Assembly: GCA_002104945.1 (NCBI GenBank)
Contig: MCFH01000020.1
Coordinates: 62,001 to 126,000 of the forward strand
DNA: 64,000 nt
Reading direction: 5' to 3'
Origin: Piromyces finnis
Taxonomy: Eukaryota > Neocallimastigomycota > Neocallimastigomycetes > Neocallimastigales > Neocallimastigaceae
In this document: positions 24,701 to 40,700 of the stretch, one piece after another
How positions within the stretch are numbered: position 1 is the stretch's first letter
How the letters are laid out: each line of letters starts with the position of its first letter
Program-made: the position numbers and the translations under genes
The notes under the pieces: model-generated
Told to the model about the DNA's origin: nothing
Database searches by the model: none
The model's input: the letters and a program-made list of their open reading frames with translations, nothing else

Positions 24701-27700
24701 TATTAACTAAATGGATGAATAAAGAAAAAGAAGGTGCTTATTATGGTACATTAAATATAAATGATTCTACATTCTTAGAAGCAACTTTAAATGCAATTTT
24801 AATGTTCACATCTATTTCTGAAGATACTGTTTTACCAATTACAATTACTAATGCTATTAATGAATTAAACAATTATAGAAATACCGAAATTACTCAAACT
24901 GATATAGATATATGGAACACCCCAGAAGGTGAATTATATGATGATCCACTTAAAAAGAATGATAAAGGATCTAATAAAAAGGATGATTGGGAGAGAAAAT
25001 TACAAAAAGAAATTGAAGAAAAGCGACGTGCTAGTGGTCGTGCTGTTCAACAAAAATTAACAAAAGAACAAAAAAGTTTAGTAGAAAAGCAACTTGCAAA
25101 AGAATCTGAAATTAGAAAAAATGTTCAATCAGTATATGATAAAGTCAAAACAGCTATTTTAATAATGAATAGCGTTATTTCTGGTGTTACTACTAGTAAC
25201 AAGAGTTACTTAGACGATGAAGCTCCAAAAGATACTACATTAGATAAATGGATGGGTATTATAATTGATACTTTATTAAATAATGTTATTCTTTATGAGC
25301 TTAATATTTCAAAAAATGGTGAGAAGAAAGAATTTATTTATAGAGATGCTATAGACACTTTAGGCAAATTAGGTGGTTGTCTTCCTAAGAGGGTTCAAGA
25401 TGTTATTACCCCTCCATTATTATTAATGACAACATTAAGATCATTTGGAGTTGGCAAAAACCAAGAAAATGAAGAAATACCATCACATTGGTCTTCAATT
25501 ACTATTAATACCTTAGTCAAAAATTCTTTAACAAAGTTGATCTCTTATGCTCCAAAGTTTATTACACCATCTTCATTTGCATACATGTATCCACTTATTG
25601 ATAATGTTCTTAATACTAGAGGTATCATATCTACTATTCCAGAAAAGAATAGACTTGATTTTATTGAAAAATGTATTGAATATATTGGTAAATACTATGA
25701 TGAAGAATATGCCTCATGCGATTCTATTAAGAATACCTCTATTCTTAATTGCTTATTAAATATTGTTGGTCAATATCCAAAGTTTGTTAGTAAATGTTCT
25801 GAAAATATTGTAAAATTATGCGAAGGTGTCAAATTTTATCAAGAAAGCATTTATGAAGAAGAAGAAGAAGAAGAAGATTCTAATATCGAAAAAGAAAACG
25901 AGTTATCTTCTCTTGAAGGTGAAGATAATGACTCATTTGTCAGTGCATTACTTGACGGTTTACTTTCTGAAAGTAAAGATGTTAGAAGTGTTTGTCTTAA
26001 AGGTTTAACTATTGTTGATATTCCTTATGGAGAATTAGAAACTAAATATAATATTCGTGATTATATATCTGCTTTCGATGAAGATGAAGCAGTTAGTGCC
26101 TTTTCAATGAATTCTTTCATTGAAAGAAATGGAGAAGATGTCCATACATTAGAAGAAATTACAGGTATTGCTGATCTTATTATTCATAAATATGAAGTTA
26201 TAAGAAATAATTCTGCAAAAGCTTTAGCTAAATGTGTTAAAGATTATCCAGAAGTTCTTGATACTGTTATTGATAAGATTTATGAAACTTACAAAGATCT
26301 TAATGCTCCTCCAGTACCAGAATATGATGAATATGGTATGGTTATAAAGGAATCATTAATTAAGGAAGATAACTGGGAAGCTAGAAGTGGTTTAGCAACT
26401 GCTCTTAAATTCTGTGCCCCTTCATTAGAATCATGCTCTAGTTTGGAAAAATTATATAAATTTTTAATTTATGATAAGGCTTTGGGTGATGAGAATGATA
26501 ATGTAAGTAAAATTATGCTTGATGCTGGACTTATTGCTCTTAAACTTAATGGAAAGAACCATATTCAAGAATTATTAAACATTATGAATGGTTATTTATC
26601 AAAACCATCTTCTGGTTCGGAAGATCAAGATACTATTCGTGAATCTGTTGTTATTTCATTAGGTACACTCTCTCAACATCTTGATCCAAGTGATCCATCT
26701 ATTCCAGTTGTTATATCTAAATTAATTGATACATTAAAAACACCATCTGAAGCTGTTCAAGAAGCTGTTGCTAATTGTATTCCAGGTTTAATTAAGGTAA
26801 TAGGTAAGGATGAGAGTGCTGAATTAGTTAAGAAGTTATTGGATGGAATTCTTAATGGAAGTAATTATGGTGAAAGAAGAGGTAACGCCTATGGTCTTGC
26901 TGGTGTTGTTAAGGGTCGTGGTATGGTTACCTTAAAAGAATGTGATGTAATGCAAACATTAAAGGAAGCTGTTGAAAATAAGAAGAAATATGAATATAGA
27001 GAAGGTTCTTTATGTGCTTTTGAAACCTTATCTATGACATTAGGTAGATTATTTGAACCATATATTATCCAAATCATTCCATACTTATTAACATGTTTTG
27101 GTGATCCAAAGCCAGAAGTTCGTGAAGCTACACAGGATGCAGCAAGAGTTATTATGGGTAAGATTAGTGGTCACTGTGTTAAACTTATTTTACCTAGTTT
27201 ACTTGTAGCTTTAGAGGATAAAAACTGGAGAACAAAGACTGGTAGTATTGAATTCTTAGGTACTATGGCTTTCTGTGTTCCAAAACAATTAAGTGTTAGT
27301 TTACCAGCAATTATTCCAAGTTTATGTGAAGTTTTATCTGATTCTCATATTAAAGTTCAAGAAGCTGCAAAGAATGCTTTAAATAACTTTGGTCAAGTTA
27401 TTAAAAACCCAGAAATTCAAGAACTTGTTCCTTCTCTTATTGATGCTATGGTTAATCCAGATACAAAAACACAAACTGCATTAAAAGATTTATTAGAAAC
27501 TGCTTTTGTTCACTATATTGATGCTCCTTCATTAGCTTTAGTTATGCCAATCATTAGTCGTGGTTTAAGAGAAAGAAATAGTGAAACCAAGAAAATGGCT
27601 TCTCAAATTATGGGTAATATGTCTTCATTAACAGATAAAAAAGATATTGTTCCATATATTGAAAGACTTATGCCAAGTCTTAAGGAAGTTTTAATTGATC

Positions 27701-30700
27701 CAAATCCAGAAGCTCGTGCTTTCGCTTCTAAGGCTTTAGGTACTATGATTGAAAAATTAGGTGAAGATAACTTCCCAGAATTAATGTCAGAATTAATGAC
27801 TATCTTGAAATCAGATACTAGTGCTGTTGATCGTTCCGGTGCTGCTCAAGGTCTTAGTGAAGTATTACGTGGTCTTGGTATAAATCATATGGAAAAACTT
27901 CTTCCAGAAGTTATTGAAAATACCTCAAGCTCTAAACAACATGTTCGTGAAGGTTTCATGACTCTTTTAGTTTATCTTCCAGCTACATTTGGTGATCAAT
28001 TCCAAAACTATCTCAGCAAGATTATCCCATGTATTCTTCATGGTTTAGCAGATGATGTTGAAAGCGTAAGAGAAGTTAGTTTAAGAGCTGGTCAAATGAT
28101 TGTTCAAAATTACTCTACTACTGCTGTCGATTTATTACTTCCAGCCTTAAAGAGAGGACTCTTTGATGACAATTGGAGAATTCGTCTTAGTTCTATTCAA
28201 CTTTTGGGAGACTTACTTTACCGTATTATTGGTATTTCTAAGAATAACTTGAATTCTGATGATATTGAACAATTAGATGTTTATGGATCTGAAACAGCTC
28301 GTAAAGTTCTTATCTTTACTTTGGGAGATGAAGGATATATGCAAGTCTTGGCATCTATTTATATTGTTAGAAGTGATACCAGTGCTGTTGTTCGTCAATG
28401 CAGTATTCATATTTGGAAGTCTATTGTTGCTAATACTCCAAAGACTCTTAAGGAAATCCTTCCAATCTTAATGAATATGCTTATTAACAATTTAGCTAGT
28501 GCTGAATATGAAAAGAGACAAGCTGCTGCTCGTACTTTAGGTGATCTTGTCAGAAAGTTGGGTGAAGGTATTCTTGATGAAATCTTACCAACCTTCGACA
28601 AGGGTCTTGAAAGTCCAAATGTTTACACAAGACAAGGTGTATGTATTGGTATTGGTAAGATTCTTGGTAGTATTGGTAAGACTCAATTAGCTGACTTCTC
28701 AGAAAGAATGATTCCATTAGTACAAAAATCATTAGTTGACTCAGAAGCTACAGTTCGTGAAGCATCTGCACAAGCATTTGATGTCTTACTTCAAAGTATT
28801 GGTAATAAGGCAATTGATGAAATATTACCTAAATTACTTACTGAACTTAAGGATGGTGATAATTCTACTTATGCTTTAGAAGCATTAAAGGAACTTATGG
28901 CTGTTCGTGCTTATGTTGTCTTCCCAGTTCTTATTCCAACTCTTATCTCTCAACCAATTACTGCATTCAATGCTAGTGCTTTAGGTAGTTTGATTTCTGT
29001 TGCTGGTGAAGCTCTTACTCGTAAGTTAAACGTTATTATACCAGCATTAATGAATGGTCTTGAACAAGAAGATGATGCACAAGAAGAAATTAGAGAAGCA
29101 TTAAAGATTGCTGTATCATCTGTTGATGATGAAGATGGTATAGCTGCTTTAGTTGAATTATTATTAGAAACTATACGTGATACTCATGTAACTAAATGCA
29201 AGTCAGGATGTTATTGTTTAGAAGTTTTCTGCTCTGAAACTCATGCTGATTTATCAATGTACATTCCAGATCTTTTGAATGTTTTGATCAATTTATTAAA
29301 CCATAAAGATGATGAAATTGTTGAAATTAGTTGGAAGACTCTTTCTGCTGTTACTAATGAAATTAAGAAAGATACTCTTGATAATTATGTTAATTGCTTA
29401 AGAAAGTCTATTGCAGAAGCTTGTGAAAATTTAGGTCCAGAAGAACCATTAAAGGGTTTCTGTTTACCAAAGGGCTTGAAACCAGTTATTCCAATTTATT
29501 TACATGGATTAATGTACTCATCTTCTGAAACTCGTGAATGTGCAGCTCAAGGTATTGGTGAACTTATTCAACGTACATCTGCTGAATCTCTTAAACCATT
29601 CGTTACTCAAATTACCGGTCCACTCATTCGTATCATTGGTGACCGTTTCCCATGGCAAGTTAAAGCTGCTATTTTAAAGACTCTTAACATTTTATTAGCT
29701 AAGGTTCCAATATATCTTAAGCCATTCTTACCACAATTACAAAGAATATTTACTAAATCTCTTACAGAATCTCAAGCTGTTGTCCGTAATCAAGCTGCTA
29801 AAGCTCTTTCTGTCTTAGTCCCACTTCAACCACGTCTTGATCCATTAATTGTTGAAATCAATACTGGTTACAAGAATGCCTCCGATTCTGGTGTTAAAGA
29901 AGCTATGTTAGCTGCTTTATACAATGTTTTAAAGACTGTAAAAGAAAAAGGTAAAAAAATTTCTCCAGCTACATGTACAGTTGTTGAAAAAACTATATTA
30001 TCTATCTTAAATGATCATAATGCTGAACAAAAGATCCTTTTATATGCTGCTCAATCTTTCGGTTCATACTGTGCTATTACATCTGAAGAAAATGCTTCAA
30101 AATTGATTAAAGATAATATTGATTTATTTAATGACAGTGACTCTGTTGAAGATAAGGCCTCTTCTATTTTATCTTTATTAAATGTTACTTACGAATGTCA
30201 AGAATTAATTAACAAATTTGGATATATTGATGATATTGTTGACATTCTCAAGGAATCTTTTGAAAGTATTGATACAGTAATTGTTTGTGATAATGCTGTA
30301 AAGATTGCAGGTCAATTAATGCTTAGTGAAAAGAATGAAACAAATGATTTACTAGAACGTCTTGTTCCATCACTTGTTGTTTTATTAAAGGAAAGACCAA
30401 GTGAATGTAAGAGAACAGCATTGATTGTTATTAAGAAGATAGCTAAAAAAGATTATGCTAGTATTAATCCATTCCTTAATCAACTTATTCCAGTTATAAT
30501 GACCTGTGTTCGTGACAGAAATATACCTGTTAAGCTTTCTAGTGAACGTGCATTAATTTACTTATTCGATTTAAAGAATGGTAACGATGTTCTTCAAGTA
30601 AGTATTAAAAATGAATATTAATAAAATTTACATATTTATTGATATAAAAACAGTTTTGGATATTAAATTTATATAATTTTTTCTTTAACAAAAAATTAAT

Positions 30701-30831
30701 CATAGAATTACTTAAAGACTCTTGAAGGTCCAGCTGTTCGTTCTACTGGTGATTATGCTAAGAGAGTTTTAACTAAATTAGCTAGTCAAGATGTTGATAG
30801 TGAAGATGAAGATATATTTGCTACTATATAA
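21719..30831 (+). CDS. GCN1: GCN1, activator of the Gcn2 eIF2-alpha kinase
   Basis: Seven exons: 21719-21899, 22081-22282, 22391-22739, 22818-22883, 23000-23849, 24029-30597 and 30706-30831, giving 2780 aa against roughly 2670 in yeast. Gcn1 is a ribosome-bound HEAT-repeat scaffold that passes the uncharged-tRNA or collided-ribosome signal to Gcn2. HEAT repeats run through the protein. The middle contains the eEF3-like part (RRGNAYGLAGVVKGRG near residue 1500) and then the most conserved Gcn1 block with DNWRIRLSSIQLLGDLLYR (near 1930), which belongs to the repeats preceding the Gcn2 RWD-binding region. An acidic Glu run lies at about 25855-25880. The least certain junction is the exon before 23000, where a 116-nt intron is assumed. 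Codons are comparatively rich in C and G for this window, as expected for a well-expressed gene. Confidence 0.95.
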
Positions 30832-30997
30832 AAATGATAATTTAAACTTATTACTTTTCATAGATTTACTTTAAGAATTATAAAAATAATTAAATTTGCA
30901 CATAAAATTTTATTTTTATTTTTATTGTTGAAAATACAATTAATTAAATAAAAAAAAATTAAATGAAAGAAATATATCATTAAACAAAGGAAAAAAT

Positions 30998-31046
<49 letters not shown>

Positions 31047-31731
31047 AAAAAAAGGAAGAAATTAAGCTTACAAATAAATATATTTTATACGAGTAAAAAT
31101 ATAATGATAAATAATTAAAATTAATTTTCGAAATTATGAAATTAAATATAAATTATTAAGAAACAGATTATAAAATAAAACTATTCAATATTTTAATATA
31201 ATGCTAAATGAATAAATATTTTAGTTATTAAATATTTTATAAAAATAAAAATAAAAAAAGTTAATAAAAAAATTTTTTTTACTGTTTTTTTTTTTTTTTT
31301 TCATTATTATTTCTTATTATTTTAACATAACCTTTAACAAGAAAAAAAAATAATAATTATTAAATTTCCTGAATATAAATATTATTATTTTCCACTTTAT
31401 ATTTAAAACTATAGAATTAATAAATTATATTACTGAATAAGTTGTTTTTTTGAAGTGTATGATTATAAAAAAAAGTTTTAAACTTTAAAACTTTAAAATG
31501 AATCTCCAAAATTTTTATAATTTTAAAAAAATTAAACAAAAAATATTAAAAAATTTTTTTTTCATTTTTATTGTTAAAAATCATTAACTATCAATATTTT
31601 GTTTTTATATTAAAAATAAATTGAATTTTTTTTAAAAAAAAACTAAATATAAAATACTTAATATTTATGGAATCTAAGAATAAATAGATTTATTTTCGTT
31701 TTAGAGTAATATATTTGTATTTATTTATATT
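30832..31731. other. AT-rich spacer
   Basis: Lies between the GCN1 stop and the dynein start. It contains a 45-nt A tract (31000-31044) and several T runs. No gene is seen. Confidence 0.7.
31000..31044. repeat. 45-nt poly-A tract
   Basis: An uninterrupted run of 45 A about 170 bp past the GCN1 stop. It could be slippage growth, or the tail of a decayed retroposed sequence, though no such sequence is recognisable before it. Confidence 0.9.
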
Positions 31732-34700
31732 ATGAATTCGAATTTTGATGAATATTCGGGTGAAATTGAAAGTGAGGTGTCACTAATTTCGGAAGATGAA
31801 TTGGATGATGATATTCTTACATTAGATCCTTTGTATAGGGAAAATAACTATAGTTTTGATACTATAAGGGTATTTATTAAAGAATAATATGAATTACATA
31901 AAATAATATAAATTAAAAGTTATTTATATTATTTATTGAAATGTGTTATATATATGTTATAAATTAATAAGAGAAATTTTAATTATCGAAACATTTTAAG
32001 TCAAGAAAACAATAAAATAGGTAAATATTTAACAATTGTATTAATTAATTATTTTAAATATAATTAAATTATAAAATAAATTAAAGAATATTGATTTAAT
32101 TTAATGTTGTTTTATAATTTTCAGATAAAAAAAAAGAAAAAATATTAGATAAACAAAATTCCGAGGAGCAAGTAAAAAAAAATTAATATGTTATTATATA
32201 ATTTATTGTATAAATTTTATACATAATGATAACTAAATACAATATGTTTATATTATAAAAATATAAAGGAGAAAGAAGAATATGATCATTCACAATACCC
32301 ACCACTGTTAAAATATTTCTCAAGAACTAAAGCAGCACCATTTAAAGAAGACCAATACCAAAGATCAACATCAGATTCTATTGCAAATAATTATAGTCCA
32401 GCAGCTTGTAATTTAGATATTAAACATTTATTACCAATAAATGAAAGTATTAGAGGAAATGTTAAAAAAAAAAAACTTTATCACAAAAATGAGTAATATA
32501 TTTATATTTAATTCTTATTTATTTATACCATAAAAATAAATAATAGTAGAGAAGAGAATGAAAAATTTTAAAATATATTATTTTTTATTATTTTATAATG
32601 ATTATTTAGTGATGTGAGTTTTCCAATAGTAAGCACTGAATTTAAAGATGTTGATAGTAGACCAGTTTCTCCATTAACACGGATGAATATAACTCAGCCT
32701 TTATCATTATTACCAGAACCTCCTTCAAAACCACCAACACCACCTATTCTTGATCCATATGATCTCCCATCTGTAAATTTACAAAAATTATTAACTTCTG
32801 AAAATAGATATATATATTATATAAACGAAGGAATTGATGAAAAAGAAATATACCCACTTCAGGATTCAACTATTGAAAATATAACAAAATATATTCCAAC
32901 AAAATATTTAAAACGTCCAAATTTACAAAATAAAAAAATTGAAACTATAAATGAAATTAATGAATTTTATAAATTAGCTATGAAAAAATCCATTCTTAAT
33001 TATATACTTTTAGATGATAATGAAAAAGAAAGATTAAATATTAAAAAAGTACCGAAAATATTTACACCTAGAATATCAAGAGCTCCAGTTCCATGGCATA
33101 ACGAACTAAATGATACAAAAAAAATAATAAATGAAAATTTATTTATAACAAATCCAATCATGTTAGAAATATCAAAAATTTTTGAAGATTATCAAAATTG
33201 CAAGATTGTTGATATGTCAGTTTTTAATGAATCAGTACTGCCTGTAACTATTGAAGATTTTCAGACTATATTAAAAAATCAATGTGCTGCATTTAGAAAT
33301 AAATTATTAAATGAGTAATGATTAATATTTAATTATTTTTTTTATAATAAAAACTATTATATATATAAAATAATATTATTTTATATAAAATAAATTTTTA
33401 ATTAATTTTTTAATGGTAATTAAATTTAAAAAAGATGGATACCTACAGTTGCAAATAGATTTTATGAAACAAAAGACAATTGGTATTCAATTGTATCATC
33501 TTGTCCTGATCCGGAAGTTGGATTTAAAAGATTAGATTCATTTTTTAAATCTGTGTCTTCATTAATGGGAAATCAGTTATGGCAAATAGCAGAAGCATCA
33601 ATTTCTGAATATGAAAATTTTTTTTCTCAATTTCAAAGCGCACAATCTGATACATCTTTATTTTCTATAAAATTAGTTATTGTTGATACTCAAATAAGAT
33701 TTGACCCACCATTCCCTGAAGTAGAATCAACAATAATAAATATTTTGGAAGAAATAGTTAAAACTGTAAGGGGAATACCAAGAATAGAAAGAAAATTATT
33801 TACTTCATTAAGTAATTTATCATTAAACTTATTCTCGATATCAATGAATGATGATAGAATCAATAGTGGTAAATTTTTAAGGAAAATTGTAGCAAAAAAT
33901 ACTGTTTTTCCTCAAAAGCATTTAATGTCATATGACAAGTATAAACCGTTAATTACACATAGAGCTGATAAAAAAATAGATGACTTCTTAAAAAATAAAC
34001 ATTCTTTAGATGACTTCGAAACAGTAAGTTGCATTAATATATGACAAAGTATTAATGATTTTTTATTTTCTATTGTTAAGTAAAATTTTAATAATATTAT
34101 TATAATCTGAATAAATTCTTATATATCTTAATAGGAAATTAATAAACTGTTAGATATTGTTTCAAAAATTAATAATAGCCCTTCAATAGTCCGATTTAGT
34201 ATGATATATTTAAATTGTGAAAATTTAAAAGGAAAGTTAATTGATAAATCAAAAGCATTGGTTCAAAAGCTAGTTTTACAAATTAATGAACTAAATACTA
34301 AAACATGTCAAAGGTAATGTATTATTTAATAATTTTAATTATATTGTTATAATTTAATATTAAAAATAATTATTTTTAGTATATGTGAAAGATATGAAAA
34401 AATATCAGCGAAAGCAATGAAATTACCAAACGATACCGAGGAAATTGTTGAATCAATAAAATATGTTGAAAATGCAAAAACTGTTGATGTTGTTCAATTA
34501 AAAGAAGAAATTAATAATAGTGTTAAAACATTGTTCTTTTTATTAAAATACTCGTTTTTAACAGAAGAAGAAATAAAATTGAATGGTGTCACATTTACAT
34601 GGCCTCAAAGAATTATGCCTATTTTTGAATTGAGTAAGAAAAGAACAAATCAAAAGAAGATTAAAGCACAAGAAGATTTAAAGTTAAAAATAGAACAAAC

Positions 34701-37700
34701 AACAGAAGAATTGGATACAATATTTGAACAAATAGCAAAATTCCAAGATTTTGGTATTATGGCAGAAATTAATGAATATCTAAAGCAAATAAGAGAATTG
34801 GAAGAAAAGTTAGAAAGTTTACATAAGACAATTTTACAAATTAATTTTGAAGAGGAGCTATTTGAATTTGTCAAATCCCCATTTAAGAAATATCAACAAA
34901 TTATTGATAGAATTGATCCATATAAAAAACTTTGGGAAACAGCATATGAATTTCAAACTAAATATAGTATTTGGATGAATGGCAAATTTATTGATATTAA
35001 CGCAGAAGATGTTGAAAACGATGTTCAAGTTATGTATAAAGCAATGGTTAGATTAATTAAAGTATTTGATAATTTGGCTGTCCCAAGAAAGGTTGCTGAA
35101 AATATTAGAAATAAATTAGATAAGTTCAAAGTACATATACCACTATTAAGTGCATTTAGAAATCCTGGAATGAAAAAAAGGCATTGGGACCAAATTAAAG
35201 ATATTGTTGGTTTTAGTGTTGAACCTGATGAAAATACGACATTTACAAATATTATTGAATTAAATCTTGGACAATATCAAGCTAAATTTGATTTAATTAG
35301 TGAAGCTTCCTCAAAAGAAGCTTCTTTACAAAAAGCATTAGCAAAAATGAAAGAAGATTGGGTTGATTTAGAATTTAACTTAATTGATTATAAAGAAACT
35401 GGAACTAAAATTTTATCAGCATTAGATGATGTACAAACTATTTTAGATGATCAAATTGTTAAAGTTCAAACTATTCATGGTTCTCCATTTGTTAAACCAA
35501 TCGAAGAAGAAGTTGTTGATTGGGAAACAAAAATCCAGACGATTCAAAATGTTATTGATGAATGGCTTCAAGTTCAAGCAACATGGTTATATTTAGAACC
35601 AATTTTTACTTCTGAAGATATTATGGCTCAAATGCCTGTAGAAGGAAAAAAATTTAAAGCAGTTGATAAAATATGGAGAGAAACTATGATAACTACAAAT
35701 GAAAATAAAAAAATAATTGTTGTGGCTACTAAAGTTGAATTACTGAATACATTAAAAGAATGTAATGAAACATTGGATAATATTCAAAAAGGTTTGAATG
35801 ATTATCTTGAAAGAAAAAGACTACTCTTTCCTAGATTTTTCTTTTTGTCTAATGATGAATTATTAGAAATTCTTGGTGAAACAAAGGATCCATTAAGAGT
35901 TCAGCCTCATTTAAAGAAATGTTTTGAAGGTATTGCTAGTTTAAAATTTCAAGATAACACAAAAATTGTTGCTATGTGTAGTAGTGAAAATGAAAGAGTA
36001 CGTCTAAAAGAAGTTATTGAACCTGCATTAGCAAGGGGTGCTGTTGAAAAATGGCTTCTCCAAGTTGAAAAAGTTATGCAAGCTAGTGTTCATGAACAAA
36101 TTCAAAATTCAATAAAGTCGTATGAAGAAATTCCTCGTGAAAAATGGGTTTTAGAGTGGCCTGGTCAAGTAGTATTATGTGTTAGTCAAATTTTCTGGAC
36201 AAGAGAAATTACTGAAACTGTAATTCATAAAGAGACAAATGGCTTGGAGTATTATAGAGATAAATGTACTAAGCAATTAGAAGCAATTGTAGAACTTGTA
36301 AGAGGTGAGTTACCATTAATGGCTAGAATTACATTGTCAGCCTTAGTAGTTATTGATGTGCATGCAAGAGATGTTGTTTCAGAATTAATAAAATCAAATG
36401 TCACTTCTGTTGATGATTTTGAATGGCTTAGTCAGCTTCGTTATTATTGGGAACAAGAAGAAGTTTTAGTAAGAATGATAAATGCAACATTAAATTATGG
36501 TTATGAATATTTAGGTAATAGTCCAAGACTAGTAATTACCCCTTTAACTGATAGATGTTATCGAACTTTAATTGGTGCTTTGGATCTAAATTTAGGAGGT
36601 GCTCCAGAAGGTCCTGCTGGTACTGGTAAAACAGAAACAACAAAAGATCTTGCAAAAGCCATTGCTAAACAGTGTGTCGTTTTCAATTGTTCTGACGGTC
36701 TAGATTATATTGCTATGGGTAAATTCTTTAAAGGGCTGGCATCATCTGGTGCTTGGGCATGTTTTGATGAATTTAATCGTATTGATCTTGAAGTATTATC
36801 TGTCGTTGCACAACAAATATTAACTATTCAGCGTGCAATTGGTGCTAATATGGAAAAATTTGTATTTGAAGGAACAACTATTTCATTGAATAAATCATGT
36901 TCTGTATTTATTACTATGAATCCAGGTTATGCAGGTCGTAGTGAATTACCAGATAATCTTAAAGCATTATTTAGACCTGTAGCTATGATGGTAAATATAT
37001 TATAAATAATAATAATTATAATAATAACTATAATAATAATAATTATAATAATGATAGGTTCCAAATTATGCATTAATTGCCGAAATATCACTTTATTCCT
37101 TTGGTTTTGTGGAAGCAAGAACTCTTGCAAAGAAAATTGTTACAACATATAGATTATGTTCTGAACAATTGTCTTCTCAAGATCATTATGATTATGGTAT
37201 GCGTGCTGTAAAATCAGTATTAACAGCAGCTGGTAATTTAAAATTAAAATATCCTAGAGAAAATGAACATGTTATTATGCTTAGATCTATTAATGACATT
37301 AATAAACCTAAATTTATTAGTCAGGATATTCCTCTTTTTGAATCAATTACTCATGATCTATTTCCAGGTATTGAATTACCAGATCCAGATTATAAAAGCA
37401 TTACAGATTCTATTACATCTGTCATGAAAGGATTTAATTTACAACCTGTTCCTAAGCATATTGAAAAAGTTATTCAAATATATGAAATGATGAAAATTAG
37501 ACACGGTTATATGATTGTCGGAGAACCATGGTCAGGAAAAACTATGGCATATAGAGTTTTAGCTGAAGCATTGAATAAAATGGCTGAGGCAAAACTGGGG
37601 GAGGAAAGAGTTCAATATACAGTTATTAATCCAAAATCAATTACAATGGGTCAATTATACGGTCAATTTGATTTAGTTACTCATGAATGGACTGATGGAG

Positions 37701-40700
37701 TTATTGCTCATGCTTTTCATAAATATACTGCTTCAACATCTCCAGATAGAAAATGGATTATATTTGATGGTCCTGTAGATGCAATATGGATTGAAAATAT
37801 GAATACTGTTTTGGATGATAACAAAAAACTTTGTTTAACCAGTGGTGAAATTATGAAAATGTCACCTACAATGAGTATCATGTTTGAAGTTAAAGATTTA
37901 GCTGTTGCATCACCAGCTACAGTTAGTCGTTGTGGTATGATTTATATGGAAGAAGAATTAATTGGTTGGAGACCAATTTTTTTATCATGGTTAAATACAA
38001 TTCCAAATCTTAATGAAGAGAATAAAAAGTTAATTACAACATTATTTGATTGGATAGTTCCACCATGTCTTCAATTTGTCACTGAAAATTGTAAAGAAAT
38101 CACTGAAATTCCAAAATTAAATAAAATTAATAGTTTAATAAATATATATGATTCTCATCTAGATTTCTTAAAAGATGAAAAATCAAAGGTTGCTCCAAAT
38201 ATTGCAGAAGTTTGGATAGTATCCTATTTCTTATTTTCATGTGTATGGTCTTTTGGTGGTTCCATTAATGAAGAGGGAAGAATAGAATATGATAAATTCT
38301 TTAGAGATATTATAGAGGGAAATTTAAAAGATTATCCTATACCAGACGATTTAAAAATTAGTAAAATGATTCCAAGAAATGGTTCAGTATATGAATACAT
38401 GTTTGAGCCAGAGGTATTTATATAAAATTATAGTTCATTAAAATATAAATTTTGATTATTTATTTTTTTTATATTATAGAAACAAGTTTCTGGTGGAGTA
38501 TGGAAACTATGGTGTGATACTATTGAGAATTTTGATATTCAACCAAATACAAAATTTAACGATATAATTGTTCCAACAATAGATACACAAAGATATACAT
38601 ATTTATTAGATACATTAATTTTACATGGTAAACAAATATTATTTGTAGGACAAACTGGTACTGGTAAAACATCTTATATAAATAAAAAATTATTACATGG
38701 ATTACCATCGAACTATCAACCTATTATGATAAATTTCTCATCTCAAACAACACCTAATCAGACTCAAATGATTATCTTAGGAAAACTAGATAGAAGAAAG
38801 AAGGGTATATATGGACCTCCAGTAGGTCAAAAGTCGGTAATTTTTATTGATGATCTTAACATGCCAGCAAGAGATAGATATGGTGCACAGGGTCCAATAG
38901 AATTATTGAGAATGTGGAATGATCATCGTTATTGGTATGACTTAAAAGATTTATCTGTAATGAATATTGTAGATGTTCAATTTATATCTGCTATGGGTCC
39001 AACTGGAGGTGGTCGTAATCCAATTACACCAAGATATCTTCGTCATTTTAATGTAATTGGTATATCAACATTTGAAGAAAAAACATTAAAAACCATTTTC
39101 CAAGCTATTGTTGATTGGCACTTTACATCTAATAATTTCAAAACTGGTATTTTAGCAATTAAAAATAATATTGTTAATGCAACTCTTGAAGTATATCAAA
39201 AAGCTATAGAAAATTTACTTCCAACCCCGGCAAAGTCACATTATACATTTAATCTTCGTGATTTCTCAAGAGTAATTCAAGGTATTTTATTATCTAATTC
39301 TGAAAGATATCAAGAACCTGAAAAAATTATTAGATTATGGACTCATGAAGCATATAGAGTATTTTATGATAGATTAATTGATGATGAGGGTAGAGAATGG
39401 TTCCACGGAGTAATAAGGGATCTTGTATCAAGAAGCTTCGGTCAAAAGTTTGATGTTGTATTTGGACATTTATGTAGTAAGAATAGCAAAACAGTTGAGA
39501 ATGATGATATGAGAAGTTTGATGTTTGGTGATTATGTAGTTAAAAATTCAACAGAAAAAGTATATGATGAGGTTATAGATATTTCTGAAGTTACTGAAAT
39601 TTTAAAAGAAAAATTAGATGAATATAATTCATTTAGTAATGCACCAATGAATTTAGTATTATTTAGATTTGCTATTGAACATATATCAAGAATTGCTCGT
39701 ATTTTATTACAACCATCTGGTCATGCATTATTAGTAGGTTTAGGTGGTGATGGTCGACAAAGCTTATCAAAATTAGCAGCATTTATGGCTGATTATTTCC
39801 TTTTCCAAGCAATGATTACAAAAACATATGGTCATGATGAATGGAGAGAAGATTTAAAAAAATTACTAAATAAAGCAGGTGGTGAAGGAAAAAAATGCTT
39901 GTTCTTATTTAGTGACTCACAAGTAAAAGAAGAATCCTTTTTAGAAGATATTAACAATTTATTGAATACTGGTGAAGTTCCAAATATATTCCCTGCAGAT
40001 GAAAAAGCAGCTGTGTGCGAACAAGTTAGAAATGAGATGACAAAAGTAAATCCTAAATTTAATGCAAACCAAAATACATTGTATAATATATTTGTTAATA
40101 GATGTAAGGAAAATCTTCATATTAATTTATGCATGAGCCCTATTGGTGATGCTTTTCGTAACAGATTAAGAATGTTTCCATCATTAGTTAATTGTTGTAC
40201 TATTGATTGGTTTCAAACATGGCCAGAAGATGCGTTAGATATGGTAGCCAATAAATTTTTAGAGGATATTGACTTTGGTAATGATAGAGAAAGTATTGTT
40301 CACTTATGTAAAGAAATCCATATAGAGTCACAAGAATTATCAAAAAAACTGTTCAATACCTTAAGAAGACATACATATGTGACACCAACATCATATTTAG
40401 AATTGATAAAAACATATAAAAGACTTCTTACAATGAAAAGAAATGAAATATATAATATTAAGAATAGGTATGATGTTGGTTTAGGTCAATTAGCTCAAGC
40501 TGCAGAGCAAATTAGTGTTATGCAGACAAATCTTAATGATTTAAAGCCACAATTAATAAAAACTTCAAAAGATACTGACGATATGCTAGTTATTGTACAA
40601 AAAGAATCAGCTGAAGTAGAAAAGAAAAAGTCAGTAGTTCAGAAAGATGAGGAAATTGCAAATAAAAAGGCATCTGAGGCAAAAGCAATTAAAGATGAGT

